From Devosia salina (lineage in GTDB: Bacteria > Pseudomonadota > Alphaproteobacteria > Rhizobiales > Devosiaceae): a stretch of DNA of 64,000 nt. The translations under genes and the position numbers were made by a program. The notes beneath the pieces are model-generated. The model ran no database searches. It saw only the letters and a program-made list of their open reading frames with translations, and was not told where the DNA came from. The stretch covers positions 2,088,001-2,152,000 of the forward strand of contig NZ_CP080590.1 in NCBI RefSeq assembly GCF_019504385.1. Direction: 5' to 3'. Each line of letters begins with the position of its first letter. Position 1 is the stretch's first letter. Shown here one piece after another: positions 1-7,865 of this stretch.

Positions 1-1183
1 CGATGGTGACCGTGGCCACTTCATTGAGGTCGATCTTGGTCGCGGCCGTATGTTCGAGCGTGTTCACATTGGTGCGGAACTTGAGGTCGGTAATGGCCGC
101 CGGCACCGTCTGCGAGCCGATCTTGAGCAGGTAGGAACGCCCGGGAAAGGCGGCCTCCTCGTTCATCCAGATCAGCCGTGCCTGAACCTGGTTGGAGTAT
201 TCGGGCGTTTCGCCGGGATGGCTCAACACGTCGCCGCGGGAGATGTCGACCTCGCGATCGAGCACCAGCGTCACCGCCTGCCCCACAATGGCGCGGTTGA
301 GCTCACCATCCATGGTCACGATGCGGCTCACGACCGCCGGCTTGCGCGAGGAAGCGATCAGCACCTCGTCACCCACCGAGACCGCACCAGACGCCACCGT
401 GCCCGAAAAGCCCCGGAAATCGAGATTGGGCCGGTTCACCCACTGCACCGGGAACCGGAAGGTCTGCGCCGTACGATCTTCCGAGACATCGATGGTCTCG
501 AGATAGGGCACAAGCGCTTCGCCACGGTACCAGGGCGTGTTGGGGCTCTGTTTGAGGATATTGTCCCCGCGCAGGGCCGAGACCGGCACTGCGTGCAGGC
601 TCTTGAACCCGAGCGGTTCGGCAAAGGCGCGGTATTCGGCCACGATCCGATCGAAAGTGGCCTGCTCATAATCGACCAGGTCGATCTTGTTGACCACCAG
701 GACCACATGCTTCACCCCGATCAGCGACAGAATGAAGCTGTGGCGGCGGGTCTGGGTCAGCACGCCCTTGCGGGCATCGATCAGCACCAGCGCCAGTTCG
801 GCATTAGAGGCCCCGGTTGCCATATTGCGGGTGTATTGCTCGTGGCCCGGCGTGTCGGCCACGATGAATTTGCGCTTGTCGGTCGAAAAGAACCGATAGG
901 CGACGTCAATGGTGATGCCCTGCTCGCGCTCGGCCACCAGCCCGTCCACGAGAAGCGAGAAATCGATCCCCTCCTCGCCCACGGTGCGGTTGTGGCTTTC
1001 CTTTTTAAGGCTCGCCAGCTGGTCGTCGAGAATGAGCTGGCTGTCATAGAGCAGACGGCCGATCAGGGTGGACTTGCCGTCATCGACACTGCCGCAGGTG
1101 AGAAAGCGCAGAAGCGACTTGTCCGTCTGCTGGGCCAGCCAGAGATCGAGGTCGGTATTGGCGGTGGCCATGGCAACGCTCAT
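1..1183 (-). CDS. cysN: Sulfate adenylyltransferase subunit 1 (CysN), 3' end outside window
   Basis: GTPase subunit of ATP sulfurylase; with CysD it makes adenosine 5'-phosphosulfate from sulfate and ATP in the cytoplasm. The frame starts at an ATG one base after the cysD stop, so the two are translationally coupled. The first 394 residues are present. The P-loop GSVDDGKST lies at residues 31-39, the G3 motif DTPGH near 108 and the G4 motif NKID near 164, the canonical translation-factor GTPase order. The C-terminal part lies beyond the left edge, so I cannot tell whether this is stand-alone CysN (about 475 residues in E. coli) or a CysNC fusion carrying APS kinase. Confidence 0.95.
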   Translation of the reverse strand, partial: MSVAMATANTDLDLWLAQQTDKSLLRFLTCGSVDDGKSTLIGRLLYDSQLILDDQLASLKKESHNRTVGEEGIDFSLLVDGLVAEREQGITIDVAYRFFSTDKRKFIVADTPGHEQYTRNMATGASNAELALVLIDARKGVLTQTRRHSFILSLIGVKHVVLVVNKIDLVDYEQATFDRIVAEYRAFAEPLGFKSLHAVPVSALRGDNILKQSPNTPWYRGEALVPYLETIDVSEDRTAQTFRFPVQWVNRPNLDFRGFSGTVASGAVSVGDEVLIASSRKPAVVSRIVTMDGELNRAIVGQAVTLVLDREVDISRGDVLSHPGETPEYSNQVQARLIWMNEEAAFPGRSYLLKIGSQTVPAAITDLKFRTNVNTLEHTAATKIDLNEVATVTI

Positions 1184-1184
1184 C

Positions 1185-2093
1185 CTAGAAATACCCTTCC
1201 TGCTTCTTCTTTTCCATCGAGCCCACGCTGTCGCTGTCGATCAGCCGGCCTTCGCGCTCCGAGGTACGGCTGGCCTGCATCTCCATGATGATCGAGGGAA
1301 GGTCCGAAGCTTCCGAGCGGATGGCGCCGGTCAGCGGATAGCAGCCAAGGGTGCGGAACCGCACCATCTCCTCGCGCGGCGTCTCGCCCGGGTTGAGCGG
1401 CAGGCGCTCGTCATCGACCATGATCAACGTACCCGAGCGCTCCACCACCGGACGCGGCCGGGCGAAGTAGAGCGGAACGATGGGGATCTGCTCGGAATAG
1501 ATGTAGGTCCACACATCCAGTTCGGTCCAGTTCGAGATCGGGAACACCCGCATGCTCTCGCCAGGGTTGAGCCGCGTGTTGAAGGTCCGCCAGAGCTCGG
1601 GTCGCTGGTTCTTGGGATCCCAGGCGTGGCTGGCATTGCGGTGGGAAAACACCCGCTCCTTGGCGCGCGACTTCTCCTCGTCCCGACGCGCACCACCGAT
1701 GGCGGCGTCATACTTGCCGGCATTGAGGGCCTGGCGCAGGGCCTGGGTCTTCATGATGTCGGTGTACCGGGACGAACCGTGGTCGAACGGATTGATGCCG
1801 TCGCGCACCCCGTCCTGATTGGTGTGGCGGATGAGATCGAAACCATACTCTTCGGCCGTCCGGTCCCGAAACGCGATCATCTCTCGGAACTTGAAGGTCG
1901 TGTCCACATGCAGCAGCGGGAACGGGATCTTGCTCGGATAGAAGGCCTTGCGCGCCAGATGCAGCAGCACGCTCGAATCCTTGCCGATCGAGTACATCAT
2001 CACCGGCCGCTCAAAACTGGCCGCTACCTCGCGCAAAATCTCGATGCTCTCGGCCTCGAGGGTCTGCAAATGTGTCAGTCGATTCTGGTCCAA
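1185..2093 (-). CDS. cysD: Sulfate adenylyltransferase subunit 2 (CysD)
   Basis: Catalytic adenylyltransferase subunit of ATP sulfurylase, of the PP-loop/PAPS reductase fold. The PP-loop YSIGKDSS is at residues 34-41 and the C-terminus ends GSMEKKKQEGYF as in the family. I chose the TTG at 2093: it gives MDQNRLTHLQTLEAES, which lines up with the start of E. coli CysD as I remember it, and a 302-residue protein, the same length as E. coli CysD. The frame stays open further upstream but that extension has no family character. It is the first gene of a cysD-cysN operon. No cysH or cysC is visible on this side. Confidence 0.95.
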   Translation of the reverse strand: MDQNRLTHLQTLEAESIEILREVAASFERPVMMYSIGKDSSVLLHLARKAFYPSKIPFPLLHVDTTFKFREMIAFRDRTAEEYGFDLIRHTNQDGVRDGINPFDHGSSRYTDIMKTQALRQALNAGKYDAAIGGARRDEEKSRAKERVFSHRNASHAWDPKNQRPELWRTFNTRLNPGESMRVFPISNWTELDVWTYIYSEQIPIVPLYFARPRPVVERSGTLIMVDDERLPLNPGETPREEMVRFRTLGCYPLTGAIRSEASDLPSIIMEMQASRTSEREGRLIDSDSVGSMEKKKQEGYF

Positions 2094-2428
2094 GATCTTA
2101 ATCCAGCGATGAACTGCGCTCCAGCGGCAGCGACGCTGTAGGTACCCCTGCGTCCTGACCCGTATCAAGCCTCAAACGGGCCAAATGTCCGGCAATGCGG
2201 GCACAAAGGCAAATTCGTCCTCCAGTGAGACACTACTTATGAAAGAGCACCACTTAGGCTTTCAGTGTCGGTCCGGACGGCGCGCTCTAGCAGGATTAAG
2301 CAGAAAAATAGTTCAACGCCGTGATACCCTGGCCATTGCCGCATCGTCGTCGGTTCGTCCCGCCCCCCCTTGGCATGGCTCCATTCTTCTTGCGCAGGGC
2401 ACGAACGCAATGATAGATGCGATCCTGT
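2094..2428. other. Intergenic region upstream of cysD and tRNA-Thr
   Basis: 335 bases between the cysD start and the tRNA. It must hold the cysDN promoter on the minus strand and the tRNA promoter on the plus strand. I could not pick out a convincing -35/-10 pair or a coding frame. Confidence 0.4.
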
Positions 2429-2504
<76 letters not shown>

Positions 2505-3104
2505 GAAATATCCAGCGTTGTCGATCCAAAAAATCGTTGAGTCGATTCCAAAGCTTTGTGAGCCGATTCAAAACAATTTTGAAACGGTTAAGCCGCGGTG
2601 GCTATATGATTTTCTTCCAGAATCGCCACCCGGAGCCGCTTACCCAGACCCATCTCTAAACGGTCGATTTAGCCGCTCTCGCCTTGCGTTGAGCGTAGTG
2701 CCCATTGTTCGGTTCGAAGTCGGCCTACTGATCGGCGAACCGCCTGGGGTAACCAGGCACTTTCAGCAGACTGGGCCAACCTTGTGGCTTGGCCCAGTGC
2801 AGGTCTCCCGGCAAGGCGTTGGCAACTTGTGAACGCCGTCCCACGGCTGAGAGCAGTTGTGACGGAATGCGTGTCCCGGCTGCCATGTCCGTCATATACG
2901 CGGGCCAGAACCTAGATTTAGATCCATGGCTTTGAACCGAGGTTTCGGATCCAGCGTGTCGTAGATGTCGGCCAACGCCAAAACCGGGACCAAGAGTCTC
3001 GCTCCGTGGTCAAATCACGACCGGCCATCGACATGTCAAACTGAATTGCTGGTGTCTTCCCCGCTCCCTAGAATGCCTGCATTGCGAGAGCTAGGAGGTC
3101 GGAG
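2505..3104. other. Gene-poor stretch with a 10-bp perfect hairpin
   Basis: 600 bases with no credible gene. It contains a perfect inverted repeat, ACTGGGCCAA (2770-2779) with TTGGCCCAGT (2789-2798) around a 9-nt loop. No T-tract follows on either side, so it is not a standard intrinsic terminator. It could be a transcript end, a protein-binding palindrome or part of a small RNA. Confidence 0.4.
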
Positions 3105-3320
3105 ATGGACCAGGATGTGGCATGGGTCGATGGCTGGGAAATCCGCCGCCGACCAGACGGCAGCTACGGCGTCTACGATAGCCACAGCTTGCTGGATGGG
3201 CCGTTTGGAACAGAGAGTGAGGCGATGGCAGCGGCACTGCGGTTGCCTCACCCGTTTGGCTATAGGCTCCGTCCACCGAAGGTAAGTTCGCCTATCGCTA
3301 AAATGCCGCCTGCCGGTTAA
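3105..3320 (+). CDS. Small hypothetical protein, 71 aa
   Basis: ATG preceded by a strong Shine-Dalgarno sequence (AGGAGGT) at good spacing. The first 50 residues (start MDQDVAWVDGWEIRRRPDGS) look like a genuine small soluble protein with Trp, Tyr and Asp-Gly turns. The last residues run into the 5' edge of the repeated structured element starting near 3296, so the original C-terminus may have been replaced. No family recognised. Confidence 0.5.
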   Translation: MDQDVAWVDGWEIRRRPDGSYGVYDSHSLLDGPFGTESEAMAAALRLPHPFGYRLRPPKVSSPIAKMPPAG

Positions 3321-3586
3321 AGCACCCGTCAGCCTCCCCCCGCTACCAACGACCCGAGCGCGGCCCTGAGACCGGAACGGGATGGTCCCACCCCGGCTAA
3401 GGGCCAGGGTTGCGCTCACTCTGGATATCTTATGGGAACCCCGTCGCCCTGCGCACGTTCTGTCGGGGCGTGGTGAACTTCCCCCGGTGATCTCACGCGC
3501 TGCCTTGGTGACTCCCATCGCCAGGGGCACTACCCCCCCCCCCAATCTTCCCCATGACCCCGACAGCTTGCGCTGTTGGGGTTTTT
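3296..3586 (+). ncRNA. Candidate structured RNA, copy A
   Basis: About 290 nt similar along its length to 63338-63621 on the opposite strand. Read on the plus strand it has a 13-bp outer stem (3356-3368 with 3405-3417), an inner CCGG/CCGG and GGGA/TCCC hairpin, a middle stem GCGTG/CACGC (3468-3472 with 3494-3498), and a final hairpin CCCCGACAGC-TTGC-GCTGTTGGGG (3558-3581) followed by TTTTT (3582-3586), a good intrinsic terminator. Differences from copy B keep all outer-stem and terminator pairs as A-U, G-C or G-U only in this orientation, which argues for an RNA transcribed rightwards here. It has C-rich, anti-Shine-Dalgarno-like single-stranded stretches. No named RNA family recognised. Confidence 0.6.
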
Positions 3587-3899
3587 GGTCAGGATCGGGG
3601 CCTGCAACTTGCGCCGCCTTCCGCGTTTGTGCCGCTACGGCACGACGCTCGGCGCGGGAAATCTAGTATCCTGGCGGAATGGACATTGACGCCTTGCCCG
3701 GCGCAGAGGGAGCGCAGCATAGGCCTTAGCCGACTGGGCCGTCCGCGCCGATCTCCGTGCTGGCCTCGGCGGAGATGCTACCAAGGCGCTTTTACCGGGG
3801 ACCACAAGTATCTGGCTGTCAACTCAGTTGTTCATATTGGACATCGCGTAGGATCAGGCGCATTATCCTGCCGCTCGATCGTGTCTTTGGGGGTGCGCG
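3587..3899. other. Intergenic region after RNA copy A
   Basis: About 310 bases between the terminator of the candidate RNA and the next small membrane-protein gene. I see no supported coding frame or RNA gene. Confidence 0.35.
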
Positions 3900-4145
3900 A
3901 TGTTGAAGTGGCTTCTTCTGGTCTTGGGTCTGTTGCTGTTCACCAATGGCATGTTCACTCGAACCTTCAGCTTTGCCGAGCCGGAGCAGCACTGCTTCTA
4001 CATGGATCTGATCAACATCAATGCGTGTGCAGCAAGCCCCGCGATGCCCCAGCTCGTGGTCTGGTCCAACCTCGTCATCGGCGGCGCGCTGATCTTGGGC
4101 TGCTTGCTCTATGCACGAGCCAAGAAGCCGCAGCGGCGAACTTAA
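3900..4145 (+). CDS. Small membrane protein, 81 aa
   Basis: Starts MLKWLLLVLGLLLFTNGMF. Residues 3-20 form one hydrophobic helix and residues around 53-72 a second (VVWSNLVIGGALILGCLLYA), followed by a basic tail, so an inner-membrane protein with two helices is likely. A G-rich ribosome-binding stretch (GGGGG) precedes the ATG. The loop has two cysteines that could be periplasmic. It ends 4 bases into the convergent gene at 4142-4438. No family recognised. Confidence 0.55.
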   Translation: MLKWLLLVLGLLLFTNGMFTRTFSFAEPEQHCFYMDLININACAASPAMPQLVVWSNLVIGGALILGCLLYARAKKPQRRT

Positions 4146-4438
4146 TTTACCTGCACCGGATAGCCGAAGCGCACTAAGACGGCGTCGATGTCGACGCGGC
4201 GGCTGGGGTGCAGGTCCCGAACCTCGAGCAATAGCACCATGGTGGACTCAAAGGCCGTCAGCGCATTTTCTTTGTCGTCACCCCGATGGAAGTCAGTGCC
4301 ATGCGCCTTGAGGGCAGCGGCGCACCGTTTGATGAGGATTCCAACCTCGCTGTCAGACAATTGACGCAGAGCATCACCGGACTGGCCGGCCTCACCCAAT
4401 GGCCCTCCACACTTCGAGAACGTGGGAACACGCGCCAT
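4142..4438 (-). CDS. Hypothetical protein, 98 aa
   Basis: Soluble, mixed-charge protein with helix-like segments (LSDSEVGILIKRCAAALKAH). Its ATG overlaps the stop of the preceding minus-strand gene (TAATG at 4436-4440), so the two are probably translated as a coupled pair. No domain recognised. The convergent membrane-protein gene overlaps its 3' end by 4 bases. Confidence 0.5.
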   Translation of the reverse strand: MARVPTFSKCGGPLGEAGQSGDALRQLSDSEVGILIKRCAAALKAHGTDFHRGDDKENALTAFESTMVLLLEVRDLHPSRRVDIDAVLVRFGYPVQVN

Positions 4439-4719
4439 TAGTTCGCCGCCACGACTTCGTCGGCAATAGCCGCGTCGATTGCATCCTCGATCTCAACGAA
4501 AACTGCAGCGATGACGGCCCTGCGCTCCACGTCATTGATCGCTTCGCGGGCCTCGACCTTGATTACGAAGTCGCGCAGCTTGTGGTCGGATCGCAGCGCA
4601 AAGCCTGTGCGGAACTCGATGAAGCCGTGGTCGCTCCAAAGATCGACCATGAAGGTCTCGAGATAGAGCTTGTACTGGTCGATCAGACTCTCGCTGAGCA
4701 TGTCGATGTAGACCTTCAT
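4438..4719 (-). CDS. Hypothetical protein, 93 aa
   Basis: I chose the ATG at 4719 because GGAAGG lies about 7 bases upstream. Another ATG at 4734 would add five residues but has no such site. The product (start MKVYIDMLSESLIDQYKLYL) is acidic, with a likely helical first half and an Ala/Glu-rich C-terminus. The next gene starts on its stop codon, giving a two-gene unit. No family recognised. Confidence 0.55.
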   Translation of the reverse strand: MKVYIDMLSESLIDQYKLYLETFMVDLWSDHGFIEFRTGFALRSDHKLRDFVIKVEAREAINDVERRAVIAAVFVEIEDAIDAAIADEVVAAN

Positions 4720-4814
4720 GGTACCGCCTTCCATGGGAAGTCGAGACTAACCATCTTATCCCCGGCCCGTCACGCCCGCTTATTCTGCGTTTGAATGGCA
4801 AGGAGGCGATAGCG

Positions 4815-4985
4815 ATGAAAGCAAAGAAAGTTTTGGCTCAGATCTTGGCGGGTCTGGCGGTGGCCTCGATGTCCACCCTGGTTCTGGCACCACTGTCCGG
4901 GGCAGAATTCGATGTTCGGCTGGCTGCGGTCGGGCTGCTCCTCGTTTTTGTCTTCGGCGGCCTGGCCACCTTGCTGCACCGTTGA
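4815..4985 (+). CDS. Small membrane protein, 56 aa
   Basis: AAGGAGG sits 8 bases before the ATG at 4815, deciding against the longer TTG-started frame at 4791. The protein has a Lys-rich N-terminus and two hydrophobic segments (VLAQILAGLAVASMSTLVLA and AAVGLLLVFVFGGLATLL), so two membrane helices are likely. It lies 6 bases before the helicase gene and may be co-transcribed with it. Confidence 0.5.
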   Translation: MKAKKVLAQILAGLAVASMSTLVLAPLSGAEFDVRLAAVGLLLVFVFGGLATLLHR

Positions 4986-4991
4986 GAGCTT

Positions 4992-7109
4992 GTGAACAAA
5001 ACAGGAATGCGATCATCTGGCCCGACTACTCGGAAGGATCGATTCGTGCCTGGTGATGTCGCCTATCTCGATAGCCTCAATGCTGGGCAGCGCCGGGCCG
5101 TCGAGCATGGAAGCTCGACCCCTCAAGCCGGCCCCCTGCTCGTTATTGCCGGCGCGGGGTCCGGCAAGACCAACACCCTTGCTCACCGCGTCGCCCACCT
5201 GATCGTCAATGGCACCGACCCCCGCCGCATCCTGCTCCTGACATTCTCCCGACGCGCGGCAGCAGAGATGATCCGACGAGTCGAACGTATCGCCACCAGA
5301 GTGCTCGGTGTGGGCTCGGGCGCAATCACCGACAGTCTGACCTGGGCGGGCACCTTCCATGGGATTGGAGCCAGGCTCCTGCGGGAATATGCTCATCACA
5401 TTGGCCTGGATCCTGCCTTCACCATTCATGACCGCGAAGATTCTGCCGATCTGATGAACCTCGTCCGGCATGAGTTGACCTTCAGTGAGACCAAATCGCG
5501 CTTTCCCACCAAGGGGACGTGCCTCGCGGTCTACTCCCGCGTCGTCAACAGCCAGGCCGATCTCGAAGAAATCTTGCAGTCGGTCTTCCCATGGTGCGCC
5601 ATGTGGTCCGCCGAGTTGCGGAACCTCTTTGGCGCCTACGTGGAGGCGAAGCAGAAACAAAACGTCCTCGATTACGATGACCTGCTGCTTTATTGGGCCG
5701 GGATGATGGCCGAGCCTATGATTGCCCAGCGGGTCTCAAGCCAGTTCGATCATGTGATGGTTGACGAGTACCAGGATACCAACCGCCTCCAGGCCGCCAT
5801 TCTCTTGGCAATGCGGCCCGAAGGCAGAGGTCTGACGGTGGTCGGGGACGACGCCCAATCCATCTACTCTTTCCGGGCCGCCTCTGTCCGAAACATCCTG
5901 GACTTTCCTACGACATTCGACCCACCGGCCGAGATCGTGACACTCGATCAGAACTACCGGTCCACCCAGCCCATCCTGGCCGCCGCCAACGCCGTTATCG
6001 AGCAAGCAACCGAGCGCTTCACCAAGAACCTCTGGTCGGAGCGCGTCTCGGAGGCGAAGCCAAACCTTGTGACCGTCAAGGATGAGGCGGACCAGGTCCG
6101 CTATATCGCCAGTTCGGTGCTCGAGGCGCGCGAGGCCGGCACACCCCTCAAGCAACAGGCGGTCCTTTTCCGGACATCAAGCCATTCCGGGCCGCTCGAG
6201 ATCGAGCTGACCCGTCGCAATATCCCCTTCGTCAAGTTCGGCGGCCTCAAGTTCCTCGACGCCGCCCACGTGAAAGACCTGCTGGCGGTTATGCGGTGGG
6301 CAGAGAATCCACGCGACCGCGTGGCGGGGTTCCGTGTGTTGCAATTGATGCCGGGTATCGGGCCGACCACTGCTGGGCGCATCCTGGATGTGATCGAGGC
6401 GTCCACGAACGCAGCCTGGGCACTGTCCGAGGTTCCGCCGCCGTCCAAGGCAGGACAGCACTGGACTGATCTCGTCACCCTCGTCTCTCGGTTGTCCGGC
6501 CGAGAAACCGGCTGGCCCCTGGAGCTGGCGCACGCCCGTCACTGGTACGAGCCTCTCATGGAGGACCGGTACGAGGACGCTGCGACCAGAACCGCAGATA
6601 TCGTGCAGCTCGAACAGATCGCATCGGGGTACCCGAACCGCGAGAAGTTCCTCACGGAACTGGCCCTCGACCCGCCAGATGCCACAAGCGGCCAAGCGGG
6701 CGTGCCGATGCGCGATGAGGATTATCTCATCCTCTCGACAATTCATTCCGCCAAGGGCCAGGAGTGGAAATCGGTCCACGTCCTCAACGTTGTTGATGGC
6801 TGTATTCCGTCCGATTTGGGAACCGGCTCAACGCAAGAACTGGAGGAAGAGCGGCGGCTGCTTTATGTCGCCATGACGCGGGCCAAGGACGAGCTGCACT
6901 TGCTCGTGCCGCAGCGGTTCTATGTCACCCAGCAGACCCGAAACGGCGACCGGCACCTCTATGCGCAGCGCACGCGCTTCATCCCTCGCACCATGATGGT
7001 GCTATTCGAGGACTTCTTTTGGCCGCCAGTGGCGTCTGTTCGGGACGGCGCGTTGCCGGCAAGTCCGGTGGTGGTGGACTTGGGCGCGAAGATGCGGGGA
7101 ATGTGGTAA
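4992..7109 (+). CDS. UvrD/Rep-family ATP-dependent DNA helicase
   Basis: Superfamily 1A 3'-5' helicase, 705 aa. Motifs appear in order: Q motif LNAGQRRAVEHG (30-40), Walker A AGAGSGKT (53-60), motif Ia LLLTFSRRAAAEM, Walker B MVDEYQDTN (near 257), motif III VVGDDAQSIYSFR, motif IV DQNYRSTQPI, motif V STIHSAKGQEW, motif VI YVAMTRAKDEL (near 626). It ends soon after motif VI and lacks the long C-terminal tail of housekeeping UvrD or PcrA, so it is probably an accessory paralogue rather than the main repair UvrD. The start may be this GTG or the ATG at 5007; neither has a strong ribosome site. Confidence 0.9.
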   Translation: MNKTGMRSSGPTTRKDRFVPGDVAYLDSLNAGQRRAVEHGSSTPQAGPLLVIAGAGSGKTNTLAHRVAHLIVNGTDPRRILLLTFSRRAAAEMIRRVERIATRVLGVGSGAITDSLTWAGTFHGIGARLLREYAHHIGLDPAFTIHDREDSADLMNLVRHELTFSETKSRFPTKGTCLAVYSRVVNSQADLEEILQSVFPWCAMWSAELRNLFGAYVEAKQKQNVLDYDDLLLYWAGMMAEPMIAQRVSSQFDHVMVDEYQDTNRLQAAILLAMRPEGRGLTVVGDDAQSIYSFRAASVRNILDFPTTFDPPAEIVTLDQNYRSTQPILAAANAVIEQATERFTKNLWSERVSEAKPNLVTVKDEADQVRYIASSVLEAREAGTPLKQQAVLFRTSSHSGPLEIELTRRNIPFVKFGGLKFLDAAHVKDLLAVMRWAENPRDRVAGFRVLQLMPGIGPTTAGRILDVIEASTNAAWALSEVPPPSKAGQHWTDLVTLVSRLSGRETGWPLELAHARHWYEPLMEDRYEDAATRTADIVQLEQIASGYPNREKFLTELALDPPDATSGQAGVPMRDEDYLILSTIHSAKGQEWKSVHVLNVVDGCIPSDLGTGSTQELEEERRLLYVAMTRAKDELHLLVPQRFYVTQQTRNGDRHLYAQRTRFIPRTMMVLFEDFFWPPVASVRDGALPASPVVVDLGAKMRGMW

Positions 7110-7334
7110 GACGGGCAAAAAATTGGTGGGCGCCAGATATTCTCCGCCGGAGCGCTGATCACGGCTCTTCACGCTCGGTATGCCAAAGACGCAAACGCAA
7201 AGCACCACCGCGCCGGCGATTCAGCCAAGCAGCGGTGCGGTACGGACGGTTCGAGAGACAATGAAGAGAGAGACAGGAACACCACTGGTCTCGATTTGGC
7301 CCCCTCGCTCAAGCCATGCCAGCAATTTTGCTTT

Positions 7335-7673
7335 TCATCGGTCGTGATCTCGAACATCACCAGTCGACCCGTCTCTGCAAGTGCGGTTATGCTCGCCTTC
7401 GGCCCCGCGCTCATGGCCCAGCTTGAGCTCCAGAGGTTCGAGCAACAGTCTGATTTCGAAGCCAGCAGCAGTAAGGGCGGCATAACCGCTATCGGGAACG
7501 GCCCCTGGGTCCTCCTGATGGTCCCGCGGCGGGACCGATTGGTCGATATGCGCCTTGAGATCAGCAAGAGCTTCGGGCGAGCTTACGGTCCGCCCAAGCA
7601 CCCATGCCAGTACTTGGCGCTGCGCAGAAAGCCGGCCTTCAAGTTCGAAATTGCTCAATTCTCCGTTGGACAT
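7335..7673 (-). CDS. Hypothetical protein, 112 aa
   Basis: The ATG at 7673 follows GAGGTGGG at good spacing, so I prefer it to the upstream start. The N-terminal half (start MSNGELSNFELEGRLSAQRQ) has helical protein character; the C-terminal third is Arg/Asp/Gly-rich and may be disordered or out of register with the ancestral frame. No family recognised. A long open frame on the opposite strand at 7296-7739 is the mirror of this gene. Confidence 0.45.
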   Translation of the reverse strand: MSNGELSNFELEGRLSAQRQVLAWVLGRTVSSPEALADLKAHIDQSVPPRDHQEDPGAVPDSGYAALTAAGFEIRLLLEPLELKLGHERGAEGEHNRTCRDGSTGDVRDHDR

Positions 7674-7865
7674 CGTCCCACCTCGTCCGTTATGGGCGCA
7701 CGCGTCACTGAACACTACGCAGCGCAGTCTCCTTGCTGAATTCGAAACGCCAGGGCTTCGAGAGCGTTGCCCTTCGAGCGGTGGCGGAGTCGACTCGTCT
7801 TGTAGCGTTGATGCAGCTACCGAGCTTGGATCTCTGCGATCTCAGGACCCACCTCAGTAAAAAAC

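Noticed and set aside
50..1288. Long plus-strand open frame of 412 codons
   Set aside because: It is the mirror of cysN, which has clear GTPase motifs on the minus strand. High GC gives long antisense frames; composition (His/Arg/Gly-rich) is typical of shadows.
3382..3666. Open frames starting MVPPRLRAR in both RNA copies (3382-3666 plus, 63297-63533 minus)
   Set aside because: They share a start and the sequence DSLRCWG or GSFRCWG, so a small protein is possible, but substitutions between copies follow stem pairing, not codon positions, and there is no ribosome site. The RNA reading explains more.
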